Shown here one piece after another: positions 20,641 through 32,589 of a stretch of 64,000 nt of DNA; positions within the stretch are counted from its first letter, which is position 1, and the number at the start of each line of letters is the position of its first letter. Source of the DNA: Isoetes taiwanensis. Its lineage: Eukaryota > Streptophyta > Lycopodiopsida > Isoetales > Isoetaceae. Below the pieces are notes generated by a model that was given only the letters and a program-made list of their open reading frames with translations, was not told the DNA's origin and did not search any database. The stretch spans positions 10,115,141-10,179,140 of the forward strand of contig JAJEKV010000023.1 in NCBI GenBank assembly GCA_021234155.1, read 5' to 3'. A program made the translations under genes and the position numbers.

Positions 20641-22340
20641 AGAATCTATTGGAGATACAATGTGCCCCCAGTCTCATCATAAACATTACTGTATGGCAGT
20701 ATATATTTTTCTACTAAGTTTTTTCCCATTGATAACCCAAAAGCACAGGGGTTTTTTAATCCTGGTAGTAAAATTGATAATGTTATGTGTACCTACTATT
20801 TGGCATTTATTGCTACACATTGTATTGTGTCCCATAGATCAATTGGTCTCCGAGGACGTTAAAAACCAATTCAATTCTCTCCCATATTGAGAGTTCGCTT
20901 AATTTAACTAAAAACTATGAGGTCCCTCCTCTTCCCCTCTCCTCAGAGTACTGAAATGGAAGAATTGAATTGGACTTCATCATCCACAAAGACAAAAAGG
21001 CCTATGGGACCCAAACAAAAAAAATCAACAAACTTATTACTATCCAGAATCAAAAGCCCACGCCCCGAAGGGTTTTGAGGGCAACAATCTTAGCAATATT
21101 AAGCTTGCTAAAGAATTGTACATTTGTACATGTTAATGTAGTGATAAAGGACACAAGTGATCTCCCATGTCCAGTACCTCCGTGAGATATGATGCTAGTG
21201 CCCATACTGAAGTCATTTGCAACATCACATATAGCGGTTGGCTGGGTGTAACCAACTCGGCATACCGTGTCATGGTATGCCCAAATGTTGGTACGAACAT
21301 AAAGGACAACCGTCCGGAATACTGATATAGATCTTTTATGCAGAGGGTACAATATAGGGAGTCGATGCCAACTAAAAAATTGATGTTGAGTGGCTCAAAG
21401 GTGCTTTCCAACTAGAAGTCATTAGAAATGCTGGGTTTTATTGGTGCCTAATTTGGGTTGCACTCCAATGGAAACCTCCCCAATTTTTCTATGAAACCTT
21501 TCTCATTTTTCGTGGAAACCTCTCCAATTTTCTTTAACGATTTGGGAAGGTTTCCTATGAAAGTTGGGGAGGTTTCTATACATTAAAAAAAGGGGGGATT
21601 TCTCTATTAATTTGCATGACCACCAAGATTCACGCATTAAAAAAGCACGTCTACTGAGATACATATCAGCCTAAAATTCAAATTAAAATTTGAATTTGTG
21701 TAAATCTCCCCAATTTTCTTGGAACGACTTGGAGAGGTTTCCAATTTGAGAAGCTTGAGGAGGTTTCTTTTTGGAAAAAAAATAATAATCATTTATTTGC
21801 ATGACCACCAAGGTCCATGACTCCTCCCTCATTTGAAAGCATGCCCTAGGTTCTATAGACAACCCAACATCTATGAAGTTTAAGGGATCGTATGCACCGT
21901 CATAGGCCGCTACTCGCACACCCCTTTTTCAAGCTAGGCAACCCGCTCCTCTACGACAACCACCACCTGAAGAGTTATGAAGGCCCATAGCAGTGTTGTT
22001 TATGGATCCCTAATTAAATAACGCTAAAGTGGTGCCTCGAAACTTCGTTTTAACCAAAAAAGAAAAAGAAAAACAATAACCATTGGAACAAAATCATAGA
22101 AAACACTAATCATTTATAACCATTCGAACAAAACCATAGAAAACACTATTCATCTGGAATTAGGAAAAAAAACTTTAGCAAAAATACGAAATTTCAAAAA
22201 CATAGTAATTCTTTTTATATAATACAACTTTGAGGGGTTTCACTAGGAAAAAAATTCCCTCTCAACAAAATAGGACAAATCTAGCTTGAAATTTGGTATT
22301 AACAAGTCTATTCTAGAATGGGACTCGCAAGAAACCAACA
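20640..22340. other. Non-coding; inverted GGAAACCTCCCCAA repeats at 21460-21775
   Basis: No gene recognised. GGAAACCTCCCCAATTTTTC occurs near 21470 and its reverse complement near 21560. Related GGAGAGGTTTCC and GAGGAGGTTTC copies lie near 21735-21770, so the stretch can fold in several ways. Before this the sequence is the decaying LINE A 3' side. Confidence 0.45.
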
Positions 22341-22354
22341 AACCGCCCGATAGA

Positions 22355-23348
22355 TAGGCTTCTCATTCATCTCAGCAGATTTTCTACAATGGTGGACAGT
22401 GGGTAGCCACACACATGCGAACTACCCACGAAAAATAAAGGGAAAATCCAATTATATCATTTGGACCCCAAACAAATACAATGCTAATAGATGAGTGGCT
22501 GATGTACCTGCCGAAAGCTTATCATCGGGATTAAAAAACCCCGCCCTTTCGGGTTTTCGAGGAAAAACCCTAGTGATAAGCCTTCGGCAAGGGGCTTAGA
22601 CAAACGTAAGGCATAGAATCGCTCCCAAAAACCCCCCATGGAGAAGTCGAAACAGATGCCGCTCGCCAACCCGCAGACCGCACATCACCAACACAACAAC
22701 AAGAAAACATACCAGAGAATAGCATCACCCAGCGGGTGGAAAAAAAGCATCACCCAGCGGGTGGAAAAACATGATAAACAGAACTTGTACAAAATATAAT
22801 AAACAAAGAAGGGGGAGGGTGGGTTCAAAGAGAATAAGGTATCCGCTGAGAGAAGAGGAAAGCCGATGAGGCGTGGATGCGTAAAACGCCTGAAATAGCA
22901 AACTCCCAACCAAAACGGGCATGCGCCGCCCGCATGCATGCATGACATGCATGCTCGTCCCATTCTAGAATGGCGATCCGATGTCTCGGATCGATGCGAT
23001 TCTAGAATGGGACTCGCAAGAAACCAACAAACCGCCCGACTACCAGAGAACTTCCTTACAAACTAGGATCGAAGACGAAGGTCACAGGACGAGGCCAAAG
23101 GCCGGTAAAGGATAGCATGAAAGATCTAAACCAGGCAGGAAGAAGCCCCTCCCCTGCCTGGAAACAATTCAAAGAGAATAAGGTACTGCTGAGAGAAGAG
23201 GAAGCGCCAATGAGACGTGGATGCAGAAACGCGCCTGAAATAGCGAACTCCCAACCAAAACGGGCATGCGCCGCCCGCATGCATGCATGACATGCATGCT
23301 CGTCCCATTCTAGAATGGCGATCCGATGTCTCGGATCGATGAGAATCT
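22355..23348 (-). mobile_element. Composite repeat R plus MITE end, copy 1
   Basis: On the minus strand this matches 62950-64000: hairpin start (GATCCGATGTCTCGGATC), a GCATGCATGCATG-rich stretch, an internally duplicated unit (22820-23005 and 23170-23346), then CCGAAAGGGCGGGG and a MITE end AAAAATAAAGGGAAAATCCA. Frames such as HACGRRMPVLVG recur in both units only because of the duplication. No protein family recognised. Confidence 0.75.
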
Positions 23349-23449
23349 AATCTGAAAGTCTCTTAAATAAAATCAGTATTAACAAATGGGGTACAAATTC
23401 AATATTAACAACTCTTTTGCCAGAAAGTTCATGTAGGATAATGCATTTT

Positions 23450-23509
23450 GGTGGTACTATGTGCATAGGAGAGCTTGATGGTGGTACTATGTGCATAGGA
23501 GAGCTTGAT
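23450..23509. repeat. Perfect 30-bp tandem duplication
   Basis: GGTGGTACTATGTGCATAGG AGAGCTTGAT is present twice head to tail. Confidence 0.95.
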
Positions 23510-26300
23510 TATGCATATATGAAACTAATTTCTGCTAGCAAGCAATTGGCGATTGGCTGGAAAGTAAAAGAATGTCATAAAGCTTCTTGTGAGGTAAACA
23601 ATATGTCTCTTCCTGGATTTTGAATCACGAGCAAAGCTTATACAAGTATTAGATCCCATATGATTTGTTCATGAGTATAAAAAGCAGTACATGCACACTT
23701 CCTGTAACATATAAAAGCAAAAAAAGCAAGCTGAGATTAAGCTTCATGTAAACAGATAATAAAAGATCCTGCCTCTATATCTATGGGTAATATGACTGGA
23801 GGCCTCAGAAAAATAAAAATCGATGCACAACCAATCTCCACCTACAACGAATTATAAATACATTCCATTAAAAAAAACACGAAGTTAAAACTATTGATCA
23901 AACATTCCTACATTAGAACCTACATGCACAAATACATCACAATCTGCTTACATTCTACGACAACACATGAAAGAACAAGAATCACAACAAACTTGAAATA
24001 ATTATTTATGCTCTTGAACAGAGGGAGCACAATGAGTAATATAAGTAATATAACTACCTCAAACATGTTTTGTGCTAACAGCAGCCGTGATTTATATATG
24101 TGCTTTCCATATAAAGATGCTTGAAAACTAAGGAGACATGCATAAATATCCTGTTCAGAAATTATAGATGGGTTTCAGATGATTTAAATTGCAGATGGAA
24201 TTCCTATATTTAAACTTCCAAATAATATTTGTTCAACCAGAAAAACAAATTAAGAACGCATTTACCTACAAATAAAATGGTCAAGAAGCTTCATGAAGTT
24301 GAAATGGATTTTCAAAATATACCTAAAAGCCATCCTGTTGAAAAGCTTTCTGGTATATTTCTTAGGAATAAATCAATCCTCTAAGACAATTTTCATCTGA
24401 TGCACAAATTGTGATGCAGATCAATACCCAATGGTGGATATTGAAGCTCCAAATCATGCCATACCTAGAGGACAAAAACCAGTAATTCTGTCAAAAACTG
24501 AAAACGAAATCTAAGCAATATTCTTTGGCAGAAAAAGTTTGATGATGTAATACCAGTCATTGCTAGATATTCAACAGAATCTCTACACTAAATCTTATGG
24601 TAGCATGCTTTAGCTCCATAAATCAGAGCTTCTTGAATCGGCAAAAGAAAACGCGGATGGAAACATTTTGGTGTCGGAAGAAGTGCAAAAACAACCCTTA
24701 TTTTTTTTCTTTTACATGTCCTCCATGCCGCCAAAACCCTTTGTGCAAAAAACCCCAATTAAAATCCAAGAACATGGCATCGAGATGCATGCATGGAGCC
24801 CAAAATCATCATAGAAAGAGCTACAATTTTTGATATACCGAAAAGTTTTCTCGGCAGTCTAAAAAAAAAATCCAAATTTTTTTAGCCAAGCCGAAAAATT
24901 CCAAATTAACAAGGTAGATATGGTATTTTCCAAAATAGTAAGTCATTTGATTGTTAAGTGGAAGAGAAATTCAACAATGAGGAATAAAATATTTTCATAC
25001 TTTCGCAAGGTTAAAGAATAAATAGAGTACTATGGAAAAGCGTCCTAAGTGGACCCTACAATACATGAGTGGCACCTTCTGAATGTCAAACAATAAAAGA
25101 AACCGTGTTATTGCCCGGCTTTGACAAAATTCGGCTGGAATTTACTCAAGAATGTCCTACTTATTGATTGTTTAAGACCTAATAACTGCAACGACATATG
25201 CATTTATATTATTGATGTTGTTGTTACTATGGGTTGGGTATTTTAGCACGACATCTGTCATCTTGGTTTTATAAGCATTCAAGGGCACTGACAAGAGCAG
25301 AAAAAGCCTTGTTTCTAGCAAAGATTTTTGTTATATTCTTTATTTGGGCAGAACATAACCCTATCAAGACATCATTGGAGCATAGAAGTAACACTATAGT
25401 GACATTATTCACATTTATAAATTCATATTTTTAAAATTTCGTAATTCAATTGTCGTGTATTTATATATTATGAATATCTTACTCCACATTATGGTAACAT
25501 GTTACATGTTGGTGAGTGGAATATTTAGTCTCAAAAACAAGAGTTCTTTAATCATGCATCAACAATTGGTAGGCAACTGAATTTTCAACTATGATGGTTC
25601 TTGATACACTGTGTCATTTAATAAAACATTAGTGATTGCAAGGAGTATATTGTCACCCAAGGTTCTTGAACACAATGAAGTATTCTTCAAACCATTCTAG
25701 TATTCATTTGAAGGTCTTAAGAAAACATTACTAGTTTTGATAAACTTAAGAATAAACCAATATCCTATTGTTTAAATTTGGATTTTCCGGTCTAGAAGAA
25801 ATTTTTTTGGATTTTTTTTAAAGTTCATTTCCTAAGGTTTTATGGGTTTTTGATGCCAGAGAAGTTTTCAGATTTCCAAAAATCGCCAAAGATTTTCGTA
25901 GTATGCTTTATGGAGGTTCGGCTTTCCTGATATGAAGGCATGGACTTCCACGAAATTCAGAATAGGATGACGGAGAAATCTGCATGAGAGACGTGTGTGA
26001 AGTAAGAAAATAGAAGATTCTTCTGATTATCTCGGTGTGAGCCTTACCGTCTAGGTTCTTGGATAATATTTATTTAGGGCTATTGCAGCAGAGGTTGTTA
26101 GATTCTGGCCCTCGGAATGGGGCCATGGCAATTTTTGGGGTTTCTTATAATTTAGAGGAGGTCTTGAGGTAGAGTTTATATGATACTTTTAGACAATACG
26201 ATTTGGACCATCGGCAAACCCCTGCATCTACAAACCTCTGTTTCGGTAAAAACTTTGCCTTTAATCCATCATTTTTGACGGATTTGTCTTGCAAGCTTTT
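23510..26300. other. AT-rich DNA with no recognised feature
   Basis: Stop codons are dense in all frames. No repeat or motif beyond homopolymer runs was recognised. Confidence 0.45.
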
Positions 26301-26309
26301 ATAAATCAC

Positions 26310-27372
26310 AATCCGTTTGATTTGCAGGAGATGTGGTCGGATTTGATATTGCTGTGCTTACTCCTGCTTAATCAGGTCTGTAATTTCGAGGTGCACAGAG
26401 CTTTGTGTAATGATCCTACGATTTCTGAAGAGTTGTTTAACATGGTTCCTTTATAGGTATTGCCTTACATGGTAATTTTACTTAATCTATTCTGTTCGAG
26501 GTACAAAGAGCTGTGTGTTCTCAATATAGTTGTGCAAAATCCTCATTCCAGGTACCAATGATCCTACAACTTCTGAGGAGCTGTTTAACATGGTTCCTCA
26601 GAACAAAAATGCGTTACCATGGCATAGGGAGCTACCCGACGCAAGTAATCTAAGAAGTGATGCAAGGTAGCTTCTCTGTTAGCATGTCTGTACAACCTTT
26701 TATTTACGTTCTGATTTCGTTTACTGCATTTTCAGAAATGCCTGTTACACACAAGACCATGCAACAACGAAATCAATGAATTGTTCAGCCACTAGGTTGT
26801 AGTCTGTTGCAGAAGAAGAAAGCCAGAGAAGGTCGTTTAAAGGATGAGGTTGACAATAAGTTTTCTGTTCCGCACAGGTAAGAGAATGTTCTCTTCTCAG
26901 TAATATGGTGCTATCTTAACATAGCTAGATCCTTTTATTTAGGTGCATGTGTTCTACGATTATGTCAACAATCAGCAAGTTAAGCTTTTCTTTTATATCT
27001 TGCCTATAATGAAATGTTTTTGATTGATCAATAACAAAAGTTTGCACATCTATTCCATGCTTGAATACACTCATGCCCATCGTTTCAGGCTTACATGCTT
27101 TTGAAAATGCCCATGAAGTTTCCCGTGTAAACCACTGGTGTTGGTAGCCTCTTAAACAATTTAATTGTACTGGGCTGGTGCTGAGGCAAGAATTATTGTT
27201 TTTGCTACATCGATCTAAGCGTTGTAGCTTTTATGGCTGCTACTTCTGATCTGCTCAATTTCTCTTTTCTGTCCATTAATGTTTCTTAACTCTTAAAGAA
27301 TTTATAACTTGCCCTTTATGATTTTTCTGCAGACAGTGCATGGAATGTTCAGTGACACATTAAGTCTTCAGG
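26310..27372 (+). pseudogene. Captured gene fragment: exon-like segments with splice sites
   Basis: Segments bounded by splice-like signals read GTNDPTTSEELFNMVPQNKN ALPWHRELPDASNLRSDAR (to 26668, donor GTAGCT), NACYTQDHATTKSMNCSATR (from 26737 after TTTTCAG, then frameshifted, donor GTAAGAG at about 26879) and TVHGMFSDTLSLQ (27334-27371 after TTCTGCAG). A shorter duplicate of the first segment (AATGATCCTACGATTTCTGA) lies at 26420. No family recognised. It lies upstream of a Helitron 3' end, so capture is plausible. Confidence 0.4.
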
Positions 27373-27399
27373 TTGGTGATTATCTTTTGTGTCCACTTG

Positions 27400-29430
27400 A
27401 AGCTCCTATTTTGTCAGATCTCTGTTCATAGGCAAAGGCAGATTGCCATTGATTTGTTTGTCGTCTATTGCATAGGTTTCAAGCATAGATTCAAGCTTTG
27501 ATTTAGCCATTGCATTGACCTTGCATCCAATGACATCTACAGGGTCCTTTATCAGTTAAAAAATAGCCCAAAACCATTTTTCCACCTAGGAATATCATTG
27601 CAACCATTGAGGGAAATAGGTCACGTCAAGAGTTCCGCTTAGCATTGACTTTACATATCATCTTTTCCTTTGCTAGAGCTGCTCTTGCCTTTGACACTGC
27701 ACAAGATTAAACATACATGGTTTATAATCTCCCCGACTGTTTGCAATGAATTGGGAATGACTCAAGGGCATGCAACGCTGAAAATAATCCTTTTGAACTT
27801 TACCATGAATTCTGTCACAGATTTATTAATCAATCTATGTGAGAATCCATAGACTATTTCCTTTCTATTGTTTAGTGTGTTATCTGCAGCAACACCAAGT
27901 AGCAGAGGTTATTTGTGCAGGTAGTTTCTGGCTCAGGTTATTGTCATCTAGATCCAGATGAAGCATCATTATTATGGCGTCATACTATTATTTGATTTAA
28001 AGCAATCAGTTTGAGCAGTGAATTTCTATATGTCCATATGTTATGTTGGGCTATTGCTACTTCCCATCCGAACTCAAATTTCTTGCTAATTCCTCCTCTT
28101 CTTGACGAAATTTGTGCCAACTCTTTATCTCTCTAATGCTTTTATTGTCAATGTGCAGCATAAAAATTTCATGCTTCTTATTCATGTCTGCTTATATTCG
28201 TTTTGACATGTTATTCTTTTGCAAATGTAAAGACCCTGGTGCTTGAGGCAACTCATTTCCATTTTATAGTGTGCCATGCTGCTGTACCACATTATATTAT
28301 TTAGTACTTTCACAGTAAACAGCATCAGATGCAAATCAAGATGGTAACAGATAGTTCATTCTTAGCATAAGAATAAGTGTAAATAACATATATGGCACTA
28401 AGGACATTCTTGAAAGATTCGCATCATTATGGCAGAATTAGAAGTGTTGCTCTTAATGCCTGAAAGATACATCAGAGCCAAAGTTGCAAAAGTGGTTAAT
28501 AACATTTACAGGATTTTAAATTGTTCTTATTCTTTGCATTTTCCATCTTCTCATTAGAGTCCACCTAAGTTTTTCTTCACCCTAAGGGTTCAAAACATAT
28601 CTCAGAAACCACAATCTAATTACAACTTATGATGAATTCCCTTTGTAATTTAAGATGAAAGTATATCCTATTGGGAATTACAACAGCCTCAATTTTTCAG
28701 GTCAAAAAATGGAGAATGAACATTCAATGCACTGCTATTACTCACACACTTTTGCAGCATTCTTTTTGCAAATGTAGAGGAATATAAGTTACCAGCGTTT
28801 TGCAAATGTAGTGGAACATAAGTTACCAACGTACTTATCCACAAGTTGATCTTATATTACAATAATAAAAGTATACATTAAGATTGTGTGCAAAATGAGG
28901 GAAAAAATGTAGTCGTATACATGTGACCTTTCACAGCCACCTTTCCCATTTGTGAATCAAATGTAGTCGTGTGCCACCTTTCTCACCTGTGCCACCTTTC
29001 CCATTTGTGAATCGGTACATGCTCAACATTTTATTAGAACCTGACAAATATGCTAGGCTTGCCATGCAACCAAATGCAATCTAATAAGTGGTCATGGCAT
29101 ATATACCTCATGTGTTATGATCTCTGTAACTATAAAATGCTTTCTTTTGCAAGGATAGTTGGATAGTTGCATTATTGTGTTTTGTGTTCTAATATTGATG
29201 TTCTATTTAGAAGTCCTTTGAATAACACCCATCGACACCCTCCAAGTCAATTATGATGAACGTGAGCACACATGTTCCACCACTATAGGTAAAATTTATA
29301 TTCTATACAACTTTCAAAATTTTCGACATTGAAATCTTAGTACTACTATTTCCAAACTAATTCGAATCATCAGCTTACTTGCATTTCTTTCTCTCTTCGC
29401 CACCTTCCAAATTAGCAAGGTATTATGGAA
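27400..29430. other. AT-rich DNA, two short direct repeats
   Basis: No gene seen. A 35-bp repeat (TTTTGCAAATGTAG ... AAGTTACCA) lies at 28767-28830. A second (CCACCTTTCCCATTTGTGAA TC) lies at 28940 and 28990. Confidence 0.45.
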
Positions 29431-29439
29431 TGTATTTAT

Positions 29440-29468
29440 GCCCGGCAACGCCGGGCACCCGTTACTAG
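29440..29468 (+). mobile_element. Helitron 3' terminus (hairpin plus CTAG)
   Basis: A perfect hairpin GCCCGGC-AAC-GCCGGGC (29440-29456) is followed eight bases later by CTAG (29465-29468) and then T. Helitrons, rolling-circle DNA transposons, end in a short GC hairpin followed by CTRR and insert between A and T. The matching TC start upstream was not identified, so the element length is unknown. Confidence 0.75.
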
Positions 29469-29689
29469 TTAATTTTAGTTTGTATTGAAATGGTCCCATA
29501 AATTACAACTAGTTTTAGCAAACCACTATCTTAAAGTCGTATTTAATTAAAGTGGGACAAATCTCGAATTTTGGGACTCGGACTGAAAATGGGACTCATA
29601 CTCAATTTTTTTTTGAGTAGACTACTTGAATAGAATTGTGTCTTAATAAAACAACAATAATATTTACAAACAACAAACCGAGAAAAGAA

Positions 29690-29952
29690 GGGGAGATGGT
29701 GAGAAGGTTTGAAGGGGGTCGGAGGGTGGCAAGAGGCAAGTAGAGAGGGGGGAGGGGCGGGCAAGAGGCAATTGGGGGGGGATGGGAAAGAGGCCTGAGA
29801 GGGGGAGGAGGATGGGAGAGAGGCAACTGGAGAAGGGAAGGAAGATGGGCAAGAGGCAACTGGGGAGGGGCAAAGAAAGGGGGAGGAGGATGGGCAAAGG
29901 GGCGAATGGGAAGGAGAGAGAAAGGGCAAAGGGGGCAAAGATGGGAAATGGG
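29690..29952. repeat. Polypurine GA-rich degenerate tandem repeat
   Basis: About 260 bp of nearly pure purine on the plus strand, with repeating GATGGGCAAGAGGCAACTGG-like units. Three minus-strand open frames (Pro/Ser/Leu-rich) arise from the composition. Confidence 0.85.
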
Positions 29953-30029
29953 CAACCTTTAGTAATTATAATCAATATAATTATAATAATCAATATAATT
30001 AATAAATATAATTAACATTATTATAATTA

Positions 30030-30740
30030 ATTAAAAAAACAATATATATAAAAAGAACAATTATATTCTCGACTAGTGGGGCGAGAAGCCGCCCACAAAA
30101 TCAGACTAAAAAAACTGCCAGAAGCACCCAAAAGCTGTGGCGGATGAATCCAAATGCGAAGGCCAGAAGGCGAGATTCTAGGGCAAGAATTTTCTGTAAG
30201 TTCACTTACATTATAGCAAGCTCCCCATCCTTCCTGGCATCGGACATCCGCCATATCTGCAGAAGCATCCACAACTCTGATGCATCCAACAAAAGCTCCC
30301 AAAGCCCGGCCAATCCATGGCAGATTCTGCAAACAGTGAGCTGAATCTCAACAGATATGGCTAAATCCCCTTGCCGGAGTAGATTTTCCATTGTTTTGCA
30401 GCGATGTTCCATGGATTCAATGCGCGCCCTGCAAATCCTACTACAAGCAATCGGACCCAATTTATTCGCCCGGAAAATCATCCGGCTAATGCGGCTGCCA
30501 CGTTCTTCGGCCCGGTCGCGGGGCTTACGGGCGCATCGGCTGCGGCAAAGCAAATGCACATCGAGGTCTCCCTACGGAAGCATTTGGATGCGGGAAACGC
30601 GACAGCGAAGGGCTTTTCTTTGCGGCGTCCTTTTTGGCGGGCATGGGCGCGAGGAAGCTCTCATTTCGGCCCAATCCGCCCTCTTGGCTCCAAATTTTCC
30701 CTCTCGATACTACGCTTATCTTTGTAGGTTAGTGCCGTAA
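30030..30740. other. GC-richer block with overlapping frames, unassigned
   Basis: Frames are open on both strands (plus 30404-30727 with FIRPENHPANAAATFFGPVA; minus 30206-30559). I recognise neither. The base composition contrasts with its AT-rich surroundings, which suggests captured or inserted DNA. Confidence 0.3.
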
Positions 30741-30907
30741 CTCTTCTTTTAGCACCTTGAGATAGCATTACGGATCAAAAGTGTTACGTGGTTGCATACA
30801 AAAGAACTCCCGCTTTCCGGCTATTTGGCGGTTTTCCTTTTTCAGCGTATTGTTATGCCAAAGCGAGCTTCTAAAGCTATGGCTAATCCGACGCTTGGGA
30901 CCAAAGC

Positions 30908-30969
30908 TGCCATGACCTGAAGAACAAGAACGCCATAGCCGCCTGAAGAACAAGAACGCCATAGCCGTT
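30908..30969. repeat. Tandem ~25-bp duplication
   Basis: TGAAGAACAAGAACGCCATA GCCG occurs twice in a row. Confidence 0.85.
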
Positions 30970-31118
30970 GATGGGTATCCACGATGGCGGGGACTCAAAC
31001 CAATCCCAAAGGTATGTACCAAATTGGTATGTACTAAATTTCAAATTTTAAGTATGGTAGGGAAAAAAAGAGCGGGTAAAAAAGAAGGGGAGGGTCCATT
31101 TTTTCCATAGGAAATACA

Positions 31119-31515
31119 TGTTGAGGGCATTTTTCATAAAAATGCATAGAATATTGTGGTTATTGGAAAATACATAATATTAGGATATTGTGCTTATTAA
31201 AAATATATAGTAATACATGGAGAGGGCATTTTTCATAAAAATGCATAGAATATTGTGCTTGTTGGAAAATACATAATATAGGATATTGTGCTTATTGAAA
31301 AATATATAGTAATATATGGAGAGGGCATTTTTCATAAAAAAAATGCATAGAATATTGTGGTTGTTGGAAAATACATAATATAGAATATTGTGCTTATTGA
31401 AAAATATATAGTAATATATGGAGAGGGCATTTTTCATAAAAAAAATGCATAGAATATTGTGGTTATTGGAAAATACATAATATAGGATATTGTGCTTATT
31501 GAAAAATATATAGTA
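31119..31515. repeat. Satellite, 4 x ~101 bp
   Basis: Four tandem units, each beginning GAGGGCATTTTTCATAAAA and containing ATGCATAGAATATTGTG, ATACATAATAT and TATATAGTA. Unit starts are near 31119, 31218, 31319 and 31420. A repetitive minus-strand frame results from the tandem structure. Confidence 0.92.
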
Positions 31516-31693
31516 CATAGTGTCCCATTTGGAAAATCTATATTTGAAATAAGCTATGGGCAGGGTCTATTTTTTCGTATATGTATACATAATAAATGCA
31601 TAAGATATGGTGTGCATTAGAAAATACATAGAAAATATCATTGCTAGTCCAGTTAGTCATGAACCTCAGAACTGTGTTTTCCACCCTGAGCTG

Positions 31694-32144
31694 CCTTTCT
31701 CGACTCGCGAGTCGAGAAAGGTCCTCAGGACTGCGTTTCTTGACCTCAGAACTCTGTTTTTCACTTTGAGCTTCCTTTCTCAACCCCCCAAAACTTCGTT
31801 TTTTTACTCTCAGATGCTTTTCTCGACCCACGAGTCGAGAAAGGCCCTTAAAAAAAATCTTCTTGAAAAAAAAACTTTTTTTTCCTAGTTAAAAAAAAAG
31901 GAAAAAAATTTTTTTTTTTTTACTCGAAGTTACGTTTCTCGACTTCATGAAGTCGAGAAAGGCCATTCTGAGGGCCTTGAGGGGTCTTTCTCGACTCATG
32001 AAGTCGAGAAAGGCCCTCAAAAAATTTTTTTTTTTTTGCCTACTTAGAAAAAAAGAATGAATTTTTTTTTTCTTGTTTTTTTGTTTTTTTGGGCTCTAAG
32101 CTACATCAGAGGGGCCTTTCTCGACTCGCGAGTCGAGAAAGGCC
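31694..32144. repeat. Array of five TTTCTCGAC...GTCGAGAAA palindromes
   Basis: Palindromes lie at 31694-31721 (perfect, 28 bp), 31817-31843 (imperfect), 31935-31960 (perfect, 26 bp, centre TTCATGAA), 31986-32012 (imperfect) and 32113-32144 (perfect, 32 bp; half-site GGCCTTTCTCGACTCG). A/T homopolymer runs separate them. The array ends 31 bp before the AGAA target site of the large transposon. Confidence 0.92.
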
Positions 32145-32178
32145 TCATACCTACATTCTTCAGAAATGGCCCTTAGAA

Positions 32179-32199
32179 GGGTAGAAGCATGAAAGGGTG
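32179..32199 (+). repeat. Left terminal inverted repeat of copy 1
   Basis: 21 bp, perfect match to the right terminus in reverse complement. It begins GGGTAGAAG. Confidence 0.9.
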
Positions 32200-32589
32200 T
32201 CTTGTATTTCTTGCAAATTGATGTAAAAAAATACACTAGCTTAAAGTGAATTTAAGGTAAAATTTGAATTTTACATGGGCTGCCTATCATTAATGCTTGT
32301 GGTCCACGTGAGATTCTTTGCAATTATTTTTTGGCAACCCACAATTTGGGGGCACGCGTTTTGAGTTTTGAACTCCCTCCACAGGATTGAAGCTACCGGA
32401 TTGAAACCCCTTTCTCATTGGAACCAAGAATAGGATCCCCATTTCTATACTGTTTGATCGATCTTGGAATGTATGAAGCTATGGCGAATCAAATTCACCG
32501 GCAACAACAGATTAGGATCTTGTTCTTGAGGAGGACTTACCATCGATTCGAATTTTGCTATTGAGGAGGACTCTACATGCATTTCTTCG

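Noticed and set aside
29543-29993. Three overlapping Pro/Ser/Leu-rich frames up to 131 residues
   Set aside because: They are translations of a polypurine/polypyrimidine tract, with no domain.
30404-30727. 107-residue frame with many Ala residues as a real gene
   Set aside because: Overlapping frames are open on both strands in a GC-rich patch. There is no family match, and it is kept only as an unassigned block.
31694-32144. CRISPR-like or terminator array of palindromes
   Set aside because: Spacing is irregular (about 50-120 bp), intervals are homopolymer runs, and the DNA is eukaryotic.
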